Positions 1-7,555 of a DNA stretch of 23,570 nucleotides are shown piece by piece. Where the stretch lies: positions 1-23,570 of the forward strand of contig JAKEHA010000002.1 in NCBI GenBank assembly GCA_022615275.1. Direction: 5' to 3'. Source of the stretch: Candidatus Latescibacterota bacterium. GTDB taxonomy: Bacteria > Krumholzibacteriota > Krumholzibacteriia > WVZY01 > JAKEHA01. A model generated the notes under the pieces. The model searched no databases and had not been told where the DNA came from. It saw only the letters and a list, made by a program, of their open reading frames with translations. The translations under genes and the position numbers were made by a program. Position 1 is the stretch's first letter. The number at the start of each line of letters is the position of its first letter.

Positions 1-417
1 GGGAACCGATGCCTGGGTGGGAAAGCCGCCGCATGAATAGGTATCCGTCGAGCGAGCGATGAACGCCCACGCGCACGAGAGGTTCTTGGCGCATGCGTCT
101 CGTTGTACAAGTCCGATTGATGAGGACAGCCCGGCGTAATCGCCAAAATCGTCGACGCCCGCGGTGAGGTCGACAGACGCCCATCCCTGCAACTCGCACA
201 CAGGCCCAGCGTCGAAGCGCCAGGCGCCCAGAATCGTGGTGTCCGCGGAGGCATGCGACGTCGCGAATGGACCGCCAAACTGACCGCCCCGGTCCAAGTT
301 GAGTCGTCGGGCGATACGCGGCGTGCCGGCGTCCGGCTCGAGCGCAACAAGCGGGTTCGATGCGAGCAGGATCAGGAATCCGAGCAATGGGATTCGAAGG
401 CGGATGGGCACACACAT
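1..417 (-). CDS. Secreted hypothetical protein, 5' part only (runs off the left edge)
   Basis: The minus strand is open from an ATG at 417 to the window edge, giving 139 codons without a stop. The N-terminus has basic residues (IRLR), a hydrophobic run (PLLGFLILLASNPLVA) and then an acidic mature start, which is a clear Sec signal peptide. The mature part has repeated Trp/Gly/Asp-rich stretches (GAWRFDAG, LQGWASVDL) and several cysteines. From memory this resembles large exported proteins of Eisenbacteria-like genomes that may use type IX secretion; the C-terminus that would decide this lies outside the window. A TATACT hexamer directly abuts the ATG, so the real start could be slightly downstream (GTG at 411) or the message could be nearly leaderless. 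The gene is divergent from the polysaccharide cluster. Function unknown. Confidence 0.7.
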   Translation of the reverse strand, partial: MCVPIRLRIPLLGFLILLASNPLVALEPDAGTPRIARRLNLDRGGQFGGPFATSHASADTTILGAWRFDAGPVCELQGWASVDLTAGVDDFGDYAGLSSSIGLVQRDACAKNLSCAWAFIARSTDTYSCGGFPTQASVP

Positions 418-423
418 AGTATA
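418..423 (-). promoter_or_regulatory. Possible -10 box abutting the start of the left-edge gene
   Basis: Read on the minus strand, TATACT occupies 423-418 immediately before the ATG at 417. No good -35 is visible 17 bases upstream. If used, transcription would begin at or inside the first codons. This is a weak call. Confidence 0.25.
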
Positions 424-469
424 GTCCAAATCGCCGCCCCGCGTGTTCCCCCTCGACCACGCAAACTCT

Positions 470-498
470 TTGACCACAACCGCATTTTCTCTTAGGCT
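470..498 (+). promoter_or_regulatory. Promoter of the polysaccharide cluster
   Basis: TTGACC (470-475), a 17-base spacer, then TAGGCT (493-498). A transcript starting near 505 would have a leader of about 38 bases containing a GAAAGGA ribosome binding site at 527-533, well placed for the TTG start at 543. The same -35 hexamer, TTGACC, recurs at 10355. Confidence 0.5.
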
Positions 499-542
499 CT
501 AGCTTCGCGGTCGGCGGCTGACCACTGAAAGGACCATCTCTT

Positions 543-1493
543 TTGCGTGTTCTCATTACCGGAATAACGGGCTTCGCCGGGAGCCACTTGGCCGATTTCT
601 GCCTCGCCAAGGGCGGGCTCGACGTGCACGGGATCGTGCGCTGGCGCAGCCGCATGGAGAACGTCGAGCACCTGGTGGGCAAGGTGTCGCTGCACGAGTG
701 CGACCTGCGCGATGCGTCCAGCACACGCGACGTGGTCGAGCACATTCGCCCCGATTACATCTTTCACCTCGCGGCGCAGAGCTTCGTGCCGACGTCGTGG
801 AAGGCGCCGGCGGAAAGCCTCACCACCAACGTCATCGGTCAGCTCAACATTTTCGAGGCGGTGCGCAAAATCGGACTCGAGTGCCGCATCCAGCTCGCGT
901 GCTCGAGCGAAGAGTACGGCATGGTGTACGAGAACGAAGTCCCCATCAAGGAGACCAATCCGCTGCGGCCGCTGTCGCCCTACGGGGTGAGCAAGGTGGG
1001 GCAGGACCTGCTCGGTTACCAGTACTTCATGAGCTACAAGATGGACATCGTGCGCACGCGCGGGTTCAACCACGAAGGACCGCGCCGCGCGCCCGTGTTC
1101 GTGATGAGCGACTTCGCCAAGCAGATCGTCGACATCGAGCGGGGTGTCAAGCCGCCGGTCTTGCGCGTCGGCAACCTGGAGGCCAAGCGCGATTTCACCG
1201 ACGTGCGCGACATGGTGCGTGCGTACTGGCTTTCCCTCGAGAAGGGGAAGCCGGGCGAGGTGTACAACATCTGCCAGGAGAAGTGCTGGTCGATCCGCGA
1301 CATGCTGGATCAATTGCTGGCCATGACGACGGCGAAGATCAAGATCGAGACCGACAAGGACCGCCTGCGCCCGTCGGACGTGATGCTGCTCTTGGGCGAT
1401 TGCTCGAAGTTCCGCGCGGACACGGGTTGGAAACCGACCATCCCCTTCGAGCAAACCTTGCGCGATACGCTCGACTACTGGCGCGGAAGATAA
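543..1493 (+). CDS. gmd: GDP-mannose 4,6-dehydratase-like short-chain dehydrogenase
   Basis: A 316-residue extended SDR enzyme. The N-terminal NAD(P) motif is GITGFAG (residues 7-13), the catalytic region is SSEEYG (121-126), and the YxxxK pair is Y147/K151 in SPYGVSK. GIVRWRS after strand 2 and FNHEGPRR near 176-182 match the GDP-mannose 4,6-dehydratase family, which makes GDP-4-keto-6-deoxymannose. At 316 residues it is somewhat shorter than typical Gmd (about 340-370), so a related GDP-sugar reductase role remains possible. The start is TTG, chosen because GAAAGGA lies 9 bases upstream and because MRVLITG is the usual N-terminus. It is the first gene of the cluster, and the next gene begins on the base after its stop. 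Confidence 0.75.
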   Translation: MRVLITGITGFAGSHLADFCLAKGGLDVHGIVRWRSRMENVEHLVGKVSLHECDLRDASSTRDVVEHIRPDYIFHLAAQSFVPTSWKAPAESLTTNVIGQLNIFEAVRKIGLECRIQLACSSEEYGMVYENEVPIKETNPLRPLSPYGVSKVGQDLLGYQYFMSYKMDIVRTRGFNHEGPRRAPVFVMSDFAKQIVDIERGVKPPVLRVGNLEAKRDFTDVRDMVRAYWLSLEKGKPGEVYNICQEKCWSIRDMLDQLLAMTTAKIKIETDKDRLRPSDVMLLLGDCSKFRADTGWKPTIPFEQTLRDTLDYWRGR

Positions 1494-2447
1494 GTGGAAC
1501 GCGCACTTATTACCGGATGCAACGGATTCGTCGGCCGCGCCCTCGTGCAGCGACTTTCCGGCGCGGGCTACGAGGTGTGGGGCGCCGACCGCTCCGAGAC
1601 CGATCCCGCGTTCAAGGGCAAGCGCCACCTGCGCGGCGATCTCACGGATGCGGACTTCGTCGCGAGTGTCCTCGACGAATCGTCGCCGGCGTGCATCGTG
1701 CACCTCGCGGCGCAATCCAGCGTGGCCAAGTCGTTCGAAGCACCCGCGTCGACGCTGCACGACGGCACCACTCCGGCTTTGCACCTCCTGGAGCACGCGC
1801 GCCGCAAAAAATCGTGCGCGCGCATTCTGCTCGTCGGCTCGGCCGACGAGTACGGGTCGGTCAACCCGGCGCAGATTCCGGTGCGCGAAGACACGCCGGT
1901 CAATCCCGAGAGTCCGTACGCGCTCGCGAAGTCGATCCAGAACCACTACGGACGCATGTACGCCAAGCTCTACCGCGTCGACGCCATGATGACGCGCAGC
2001 TTCAATCATACCGGCCCCGGCCAGAGCGACGTGTTCGTGCTGTCCAGCTTCGCCAAGCAGGTGGCGGAGATCCGCCGCGGGCTGCGCGGCGCCGAGATCG
2101 AAGTGGGCAACCTCGACGTGCGCCGCGATTTTCTGGACGTGCGCGACGTGTGCGACGCGTACGTCGTTTTGCTGAAAAAGGGGCGCATGGGCGAGACCTA
2201 CAACGTGTGCTCGGGGCAATCGTTCAAGGTGGGCGACCTCCTGCGCGAGTTGTGCGCGCTCTCCGGCGTGCACGTCGCGATTCGCGTCGACGTCGCGCGA
2301 CTGCGCCCGGTCGACACGCCCGAGCTGCGCGGCGATCCGTCGAAGATGAGCCAGCACACGGGCTGGACCACCAAGATCACGATTCAAGAAACGTTGAAGG
2401 CCCTGCTCGATTACTGGGACGGGGTGTTGGAGAAAACGCATGGCTAA
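1494..2447 (+). CDS. GDP-4-keto-6-deoxymannose reductase-like SDR enzyme
   Basis: A 317-residue extended SDR enzyme with GCNGFVG (8-14), GSADEYG (115-121) and Y142/K146 in YALAK. It is a clear paralogue of the preceding gene: both share FNHxGP, a VGNL-x-x-RDFxDVRD stretch near 204-218 and a YN(I/V)C motif. FNHTGPGQ is typical of RMD, which reduces GDP-4-keto-6-deoxymannose to GDP-D-rhamnose. I infer that the pair runs GDP-mannose to GDP-D-rhamnose or a similar 6-deoxyhexose; assigning dehydratase to the first and reductase to the second is inference. GTG start with no intergenic base after the upstream stop; GGAAG in the end of the upstream gene is the likely ribosome binding site. It overlaps the following gene by 8 bases. 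Confidence 0.7.
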   Translation: MERALITGCNGFVGRALVQRLSGAGYEVWGADRSETDPAFKGKRHLRGDLTDADFVASVLDESSPACIVHLAAQSSVAKSFEAPASTLHDGTTPALHLLEHARRKKSCARILLVGSADEYGSVNPAQIPVREDTPVNPESPYALAKSIQNHYGRMYAKLYRVDAMMTRSFNHTGPGQSDVFVLSSFAKQVAEIRRGLRGAEIEVGNLDVRRDFLDVRDVCDAYVVLLKKGRMGETYNVCSGQSFKVGDLLRELCALSGVHVAIRVDVARLRPVDTPELRGDPSKMSQHTGWTTKITIQETLKALLDYWDGVLEKTHG

Positions 2448-3756
2448 CATCACCATGATCGGCACCGGGTACGTCGGGCTCGTGAGCGGGGCGTGCCTCG
2501 CCGACTTCGGCCACGACGTGACGTGCGTCGACATCGACAAGAATCGTATCGCCGCGCTGCGCCGCGGCGAGATCCCCATCTACGAACCGGGGCTCAAGGA
2601 CGTGGTGGTCAAGAACGTCGAGGGCGAGCGTCTCCAGTTCACCACCGACTTGGCACCCGCGGTGCGCGGGGCCGAAGTGGTGTTCATCGCGGTGGGCACG
2701 CCGCCGCAAGAGGACGGCGGCACCGACTTGAGCTTCGTATTCGCTGCCGCGCGTGACATCGCGAAGCATCTCGAAGGGTACACCGTCGTCGTGCAAAAGA
2801 GCACCGCGCCCGTCGGCACGGCGCGCGAGATCGGGCACGTGATCGCGGCCGAGAAGCCCAAGAACGCCGAGTGCGACATCGTCGCCAATCCGGAGTTCCT
2901 GCGCGAAGGCTCCGCGGTGGGCGATTTCATGCGCCCCGATCGCGTGATCGTGGGTGCCGAGACCGAGCGCGCGCGCCAGTTGATGAAGCAGGTGTACCGG
3001 CCGCTGTATCTCTTGGAAACCCCGATCGTGTGGACCTCGCTCGAATCGGCGGAGATGATCAAGTACGCGTCGAATTCGTACCTCGCGGCGAAGATCTCGT
3101 TCATCAACGAAATGGCGCACATCTGCGAATTGCTGGGCGCCAACGTGGACGACGTGGCGAGCGGGATGGGACTCGACGGCCGCATCGGCAAGAAGTTCCT
3201 GCACGCCGGCATCGGCTACGGAGGCTCGTGCTTGCCCAAGGACGTCGCGTCGTTGATCCACGTCGCGCGCGAACGCGGCTACGACGCGCCGGTAATCTCG
3301 GCCGCCCACGCCGTGAATCGTGACCTCCCAGGACGTGCCATCGAAAAGCTCATGCGCACGACCGGCGAACTCAACGCCAAGACGATTGCGCTGCTCGGCC
3401 TCGCCTTCAAACCCAACACCGACGACCTGCGCGAAGCGCCCGCGCTGCGCGTGGTGCACGAGCTCTTGAAGGCGGGCGCGCGCGTCAAGGTGTTCGACCC
3501 GGTCGCGATGGACAACTTCCGCAAGCAGGTGAAGGCGCCCGTCGAGTACGCGAAGAACGCGTACGACGCGGCCAACGGCGCCGACGCGGTGGTCCTGGTC
3601 ACGGAGTGGAACGAGTTCCGCGAGCTGGACTTCGACCGCTTGAAGGCGGTCATGCGCGGCAAGGTCTTCATCGATTGCCGCAACGTATACTCTCCCGCCC
3701 GCGTGGAAGGCGAGGGCTTCGTGTACGATTCGTTTGGACGAGGAAAACCGCGATGA
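2440..3756 (+). CDS. ugd: UDP-glucose 6-dehydrogenase
   Basis: A 438-residue enzyme oxidising UDP-glucose to UDP-glucuronate with two NAD+. The Rossmann motif GTGYVG is at 8-13, NPEFLREG at 150-157, the active-site Lys at 208 (EMIKYASN), and the catalytic Cys at 264 in GYGGSCLPKD. NPEFLREGSAVGDF and the lone GGSC motif fit UDP-glucose dehydrogenase better than UDP-ManNAc dehydrogenase (WecC). Length is normal. The ATG overlaps the upstream gene by 8 bases and is preceded by a GGAG within it. Its stop codon overlaps the start of the next small gene as ATGA, so translation is probably coupled. It provides UDP-GlcA for capsule or exopolysaccharide, or as a precursor for further nucleotide sugars. 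Confidence 0.93.
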   Translation: MANITMIGTGYVGLVSGACLADFGHDVTCVDIDKNRIAALRRGEIPIYEPGLKDVVVKNVEGERLQFTTDLAPAVRGAEVVFIAVGTPPQEDGGTDLSFVFAAARDIAKHLEGYTVVVQKSTAPVGTAREIGHVIAAEKPKNAECDIVANPEFLREGSAVGDFMRPDRVIVGAETERARQLMKQVYRPLYLLETPIVWTSLESAEMIKYASNSYLAAKISFINEMAHICELLGANVDDVASGMGLDGRIGKKFLHAGIGYGGSCLPKDVASLIHVARERGYDAPVISAAHAVNRDLPGRAIEKLMRTTGELNAKTIALLGLAFKPNTDDLREAPALRVVHELLKAGARVKVFDPVAMDNFRKQVKAPVEYAKNAYDAANGADAVVLVTEWNEFRELDFDRLKAVMRGKVFIDCRNVYSPARVEGEGFVYDSFGRGKPR

Positions 3757-3938
3757 TTCAGAAATCGATCCGAAAAAGAACCTTGCAGCAAGCATCCGCC
3801 GAGGACGATCTTCGCTTCTGGTTGTCGAAGTCGCCCGAGGAGCGAATCGCAGCCGTCGAATTCTATCGTCGACAATATCATGGAAACACAGAGAGACTTC
3901 AAAGAGTTGCTCGAGTCGTTCAACTCAAGACGAGTTGA
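3753..3938 (+). CDS. Small protein paired with a nucleotidyltransferase (putative antitoxin-like partner)
   Basis: A 61-residue basic protein starting at the ATG of an ATGA overlap with ugd. The core, DLRFWLSKSPEERIAAVEF followed by YRRQYHGN and LQRVARVV, matches from memory a family of short proteins found just upstream of AbiEii-like nucleotidyltransferases. The next gene is such an enzyme and overlaps it by 59 bases in another frame. This suggests a two-gene module of toxin-antitoxin type, but no function is shown by sequence alone. The correct start is well inside a longer open frame that shadows ugd. The gene breaks the run of sugar enzymes. Confidence 0.75.
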   Translation: MIQKSIRKRTLQQASAEDDLRFWLSKSPEERIAAVEFYRRQYHGNTERLQRVARVVQLKTS

Positions 3939-4326
3939 GTACGTGATCGTCGGTGGATACGCACTGGCGTTCCACGGCGCTCCTCGTTTTACGGGCGATC
4001 TCGACGTATTTGTCAATCCAACGAGCGAGAACGCAAAGCGCGTCCTCGGGGCGCTCCTGGATTTCGGGTTCGAGGCCGTCGATTTATCGCTGGAGGACTT
4101 CACGACGCCGGACCGCGTGATTCAGCTCGGTGTCCCGCCGGTTCGCGTCGACATTCTCACGTCGATTGCCGGCGTCGCGTGGGAGGCGGCGAGCGCGGGG
4201 AAAGTGGCTTCGACGTACGGCGACGTCCCGGTCCATTTTATCGGCCGCGCGGAGTTCGTCCGGAACAAGCGCGCGTCCGGCCGCAAACGCGACATCGCCG
4301 ATCTCGAAGCGCTCGGAGAGACATAG
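3880..4326 (+). CDS. AbiEii/MNT-like nucleotidyltransferase
   Basis: A 148-residue minimal nucleotidyltransferase. The fold signature is VGGYALAFHG (24-33) followed by the metal-binding DLDVF (D40, D42) and a third carboxylate at D91 (VRVDIL). The C-terminal NKRASGRKRDIADLEAL (129-145) is typical of the family found with small upstream partners. Known relatives transfer NMP groups to RNA or protein and act as toxins or antitoxins (AbiEii, MenT, MntA); the target here is unknown. It overlaps the small upstream gene by 59 bases, and rfbB begins on the base after its stop, so the module is embedded in the polysaccharide operon without disrupting it. Confidence 0.82.
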   Translation: METQRDFKELLESFNSRRVEYVIVGGYALAFHGAPRFTGDLDVFVNPTSENAKRVLGALLDFGFEAVDLSLEDFTTPDRVIQLGVPPVRVDILTSIAGVAWEAASAGKVASTYGDVPVHFIGRAEFVRNKRASGRKRDIADLEALGET

Positions 4327-5355
4327 ATGCCCTTTCGCTCCATCCTCGTCACCGGCGGGGCCGGCTTCATCGGGTCGAACTTCGTGCGCATGGTGGCGCG
4401 CGAGCACCCGAAGACCGTGATCACCGTGCTCGACGCGCTCACCTACGCCGGCAACCTGGAGAACATCGCCGACCTGGTCGATTCCGGAAGCGTGCGCTTC
4501 ATCAAGGGTGACATCCGAGAGCCGGCGGCCGTACGCGTCGCGATGGACAACGCCGAGGTCGTTTTCAACTTCGCGGCCGAGACCCACGTCGACCGGTCGA
4601 TCGAAGAGGCGGCCAGCTTCATCGAGACCGATATCCAGGGCACCTACAACCTTCTAAATTTTGCGCGCGAGCTGAAGGTCAAGCGCTACGTGCAGATCTC
4701 CACCGACGAGGTTTACGGCTCCAGCGCCGGAAAGGACTTCGACGAGACATCGCCGCTGCGCCCCGGCAATCCATATTCCGCCAGCAAGTGCGGCGGCGAT
4801 CTCATGTGTCTCGCGTTCGCCAACACGTACAGACTCCCGCTCGTCATCACGCGCAGCTCGAACAACTTCGGTCCCTACCAGCACGTCGAGAAGTTCATCC
4901 CGCTTTTCATTACCAATGCGATGGAGGGGAAAGACCTCCCGCTCTACGGCGACGGGCTCCACGAACGCGACTGGATCTTCGTCGAGGACAACTGCCGCGC
5001 CATCCTGGCGGTCGCCGAGAAGGGCAACGACGGCGAGGTCTACAACATCGCCGTAGGAAAATCGCAGCCAAATCTGCGCGTGGCCGAATTGATCCTGAAG
5101 CACGTCGGCAAGACGAATTCGCGCATCGTCTTCATCGAAGACCGCAAAGGCCACGACCGCGCCTACCGGCTCGCCGCCGAGAAAGTGCGCGTCCTGGGCT
5201 GGGCGCCGCGCACGGAATTTGCTCCCGCGATGGAAGAGACCGTCCGCTGGTACGTCGACAATCGCGGCTGGTGGGAGCGCGTCAAATCGGGCGCCTTCCG
5301 CGAGTACTACGAGAAGCAATATAAGGACAAGCTGGCCAAGGGAAAGACGAAGTGA
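4327..5355 (+). CDS. rfbB: dTDP-glucose 4,6-dehydratase
   Basis: A 342-residue extended SDR enzyme converting dTDP-glucose to dTDP-4-keto-6-deoxyglucose. Visible motifs are GGAGFIG (10-16), LDALTYAGNLEN (35-46), the catalytic TDE triad (126-128) in STDEVYG, Y150/K154 in YSASK, and RSSNNFGPYQ (176-185). Length is normal and the match is strong. The ATG directly follows the nucleotidyltransferase stop, with GGAGAG inside that gene as ribosome binding site. No rmlA, rmlC or rmlD is in the window, so whether the product becomes L-rhamnose or another deoxysugar cannot be decided here. The stop codon is part of a ten-base palindrome (5355-5364). Confidence 0.95.
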   Translation: MPFRSILVTGGAGFIGSNFVRMVAREHPKTVITVLDALTYAGNLENIADLVDSGSVRFIKGDIREPAAVRVAMDNAEVVFNFAAETHVDRSIEEAASFIETDIQGTYNLLNFARELKVKRYVQISTDEVYGSSAGKDFDETSPLRPGNPYSASKCGGDLMCLAFANTYRLPLVITRSSNNFGPYQHVEKFIPLFITNAMEGKDLPLYGDGLHERDWIFVEDNCRAILAVAEKGNDGEVYNIAVGKSQPNLRVAELILKHVGKTNSRIVFIEDRKGHDRAYRLAAEKVRVLGWAPRTEFAPAMEETVRWYVDNRGWWERVKSGAFREYYEKQYKDKLAKGKTK

Positions 5356-5463
5356 CGCGCGTCGGAGAGCTGAGCATCCGCAAGCATGGGTACTCGCATT
5401 CTAACGTGGGCCTGTAAACTGACGCGTGATACGACGATGAAGGCCGCGTGAGAGATCGCTGGC

Positions 5464-5492
5464 TGGAAAACGCTCGAAGGACGCGCTAGACT
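5464..5492 (+). promoter_or_regulatory. Possible promoter before the duplicated-domain secreted protein
   Basis: TGGAAA (5464-5469), a 17-base spacer, then TAGACT (5487-5492). Each hexamer matches the sigma70 consensus at four of six positions. It sits in the 161-base gap after rfbB, the first real gap in the cluster. A second -10-like element, TAAACT at 5415-5420, follows GGGCC but lacks a -35. Confidence 0.35.
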
Positions 5493-5516
5493 ATTCAAGA
5501 GCCGGGACGGAGCCGC

Positions 5517-6422
5517 ATGAAGCGGGGGAGAGTCACTGTGATGTACGAACTCTTAACGAGCCTGACCATCGCGATTACTATCGGAAACGCCGAGCCTCCC
5601 TGGATTACCGAGATGCGCTACTGCGACATAGTCGTCCGTGGGCGAATAGTCACTGCAGATGTTGAAATGAAGCCGCGGAACGAAGCATTGCCGATGATGC
5701 CAGGAAATCCGGATTCGTTTCTCCCTGTCGCCATGGTGCGAGTGAGCGTCGAAGAGGTTCTACGCGGAGATTGGACTCGTGACACCGTCGATTTCGTTTC
5801 CTTCGTGAGCATCTCGGGGTTCAAGAGCAACTACGAGCCTGGGCAGGACATCTTTGTGGGGCTCGTTTGGGGGGAGACTGTACTCGGCGGATCCTACTGG
5901 CTCAACACGGAAGCGGCGCGGTTCGTCCGGAGAAACGAAGGTTGGGTGTGGCAAGGCGATGGGGTCGTTCTGGCTGACCTCTCGGAGCTGATCACCCAGC
6001 TCCAGGAAACCTCTCCGACTCGAGTCCTGGAAAAATCCGACGCCGCCGTTACCGGCATAGTGAGTGATGTTCGACTGAGCACAATTGCGGGGGCGGTAGA
6101 CTCTCGCGCCGTCCAAATGTCGATATTCCTTGAACGCGTCGTGTGGTTTGATGGACATGGGACGGAGACGAAAATCGTGGTTCGGCAGTTGATGTCGGGG
6201 GACTACTGGCCGGACTGGAGAGATTCCGCTCCGTGGCGTGAGATGCCTGCAATAGGCAAGGAGTACTGCGTGTTCCTGAAGAGGATCGCCGACGGGTATG
6301 CCGTTTTCGGCGGAATAAACGGCACGTTTGAGGTTCGTGGCGATCAACTGTATTTCGCTGGAAGATCACGCGTTGGTGTAACGACCCGCGATGTTCGCCA
6401 GATCGCGATCGACAAGCGATAA
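5517..6422 (+). CDS. Secreted hypothetical protein with two repeated beta-rich domains
   Basis: A 301-residue protein with a basic, hydrophobic N-terminus (residues 1-24) ending in GNAEP, probably a signal peptide. Residues about 36-138 and 174-281 look like two copies of one domain. Each begins with a V(V/T)G-I-V pattern, continues with an hydrophobic-E-hydrophobic-V strand (VSVEEVLRGD; FLERVVWFDG), then a GQ/GKxxxVFL-type strand (PGQDIFVGL; IGKEYCVFL), and ends in a Gly-rich hairpin. The order recalls netrin/TIMP-like secreted domains, but I do not recognise the family. Start choice: ATG 5517 has GGAG only 4 bases upstream; ATG 5541 has GGGGAG 10 bases upstream and would shorten the signal peptide. 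Base composition is less GC-rich than its neighbours, suggesting later arrival. No polysaccharide function is evident. Confidence 0.65.
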   Translation: MKRGRVTVMYELLTSLTIAITIGNAEPPWITEMRYCDIVVRGRIVTADVEMKPRNEALPMMPGNPDSFLPVAMVRVSVEEVLRGDWTRDTVDFVSFVSISGFKSNYEPGQDIFVGLVWGETVLGGSYWLNTEAARFVRRNEGWVWQGDGVVLADLSELITQLQETSPTRVLEKSDAAVTGIVSDVRLSTIAGAVDSRAVQMSIFLERVVWFDGHGTETKIVVRQLMSGDYWPDWRDSAPWREMPAIGKEYCVFLKRIADGYAVFGGINGTFEVRGDQLYFAGRSRVGVTTRDVRQIAIDKR

Positions 6423-6445
6423 GTCGGCGGCACTGCACGTTGCAC

Positions 6446-7555
6446 ATGCACTACCGAACCCCACGCATACTCCTTGTCGCCGCGGCGCGGCCCAACTTCA
6501 TGAAGGTGGCACCCGTGTGGCGCGCGCTCGACGCGCTGAAGCAGTTCCACATCACCCTCGTCCACACCGGCCAGCACTACGACGACAACATGTCGAAGGT
6601 CTTCTTCGACGATTTGCGCCTGCCGCGCCCCGACGTCCACATGGGCGTGGGATCGGGCACGCACGCGGAGCAGACCGCGAAGGTCATGCTCGCCTTCGAG
6701 CCCGTGATGAAGGACGCCGACCCCGACCTCGTAGTCGTGGTGGGCGACGTCAACTCGACCATGGCGTGCACATTGGTATCCGTGAAGCTCGACGTCCCCG
6801 TCGCGCACGTCGAAGCCGGATTGCGCAGCTTCGACCGCAAGATGCCGGAAGAGATCAATCGTATGGTCACCGATATTCTGTGCGACCTTCTGTTCACGAC
6901 CTCGCCGGATGCGGACACCAACCTCCAACGCGAGGGCGTCGACCAAAGGAAGATCCATTTCGTCGGCAACGTGATGATCGACAGCCTCCGCTACTACGCC
7001 GCGGACGCGGAAAAGTCGACCATCTTGGAGACCCTGGGGCTCCCAAAGAAGGCCTACGGCCTCGTCACCCTGCACCGGCCTTCGAACGTCGATGACGCCG
7101 TCCAACTGATGCGTTTGGTGCAGGTTCTGAACGAGATCGGGGCCGAATGCCCCCTCGTGTTCCCGGTCCACCCCCGCACCCGGCACGTCATGGAACGGGC
7201 CGGAATCGAGGTTCAGGGCGACCGTATGCGGCTCATCGACCCCATCGGGTACCTGGACTTCATGAAGCTGATGACGTATAGTAATGTGGTCCTCACCGAT
7301 TCCGGAGGTATCCAGGAAGAAACGACTGCTCTCGGAATCCCCTGTCTGACGATCCGCGACAACACGGAACGTCCCGTTACCGTCACCGAGGGAACCAACC
7401 GCCTGGTCGGCACCGACCCGGCCCGAATCGCCGCCGAAGCGCGCGACGTGCTTCGACACGGCGTAGAGAACGCGAAGGTTCCCGAATTGTGGGACGGTAA
7501 GGCGGCCCCGCGGATCGCACGGGTGATTGCCGAGTTTATCGAAGAGCAGTCGTAA
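6446..7555 (+). CDS. wecB: Non-hydrolysing UDP-N-acetylglucosamine 2-epimerase
   Basis: A 369-residue GT-B-fold epimerase interconverting UDP-GlcNAc and UDP-ManNAc. Family motifs are ARPNFMK (14-20), HTGQHYDDNM (40-49), GDVNST (100-105), HVEAGLRS (121-128), MPEEINR (133-139) and, near the C-terminus, DSGGIQEE. I take the ATG at 6446; a TTG two codons earlier (6440) is also open, and neither has a strong ribosome binding site. The gene overlaps the flippase gene by one base (TAATG). With wecA downstream, ManNAc or a derivative is a likely component of the glycan. No UDP-ManNAc dehydrogenase is seen in the window. Confidence 0.93.
   Translation: MHYRTPRILLVAAARPNFMKVAPVWRALDALKQFHITLVHTGQHYDDNMSKVFFDDLRLPRPDVHMGVGSGTHAEQTAKVMLAFEPVMKDADPDLVVVVGDVNSTMACTLVSVKLDVPVAHVEAGLRSFDRKMPEEINRMVTDILCDLLFTTSPDADTNLQREGVDQRKIHFVGNVMIDSLRYYAADAEKSTILETLGLPKKAYGLVTLHRPSNVDDAVQLMRLVQVLNEIGAECPLVFPVHPRTRHVMERAGIEVQGDRMRLIDPIGYLDFMKLMTYSNVVLTDSGGIQEETTALGIPCLTIRDNTERPVTVTEGTNRLVGTDPARIAAEARDVLRHGVENAKVPELWDGKAAPRIARVIAEFIEEQS

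Noticed and set aside
253..495. 80-codon plus-strand open frame in the left region
   Set aside because: It lies opposite the signal peptide-bearing minus-strand gene, has no ribosome binding site and has a charged low-complexity sequence.
698..2458. 586-codon open frame on the plus strand in another frame
   Set aside because: Arg/Ala/Pro/His-rich translation overlapping two well-supported SDR enzyme genes; no motif visible.
492..2579. 695-codon open frame on the minus strand
   Set aside because: It is the antisense shadow of the two GDP-sugar enzymes and the start of ugd. Its translation is rich in Arg, His, Ala and Val without domains, as expected opposite high-GC codons.
2377..3795. 472-codon open frame opposite ugd
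   Set aside because: Covers ugd exactly in antisense and has no recognisable domain.
5355..5364. Ten-base palindrome GACGCGCGTC at the rfbB stop
   Set aside because: Short GC palindromes are frequent at this composition, and no T-run follows, so it is not supported as a terminator or operator.
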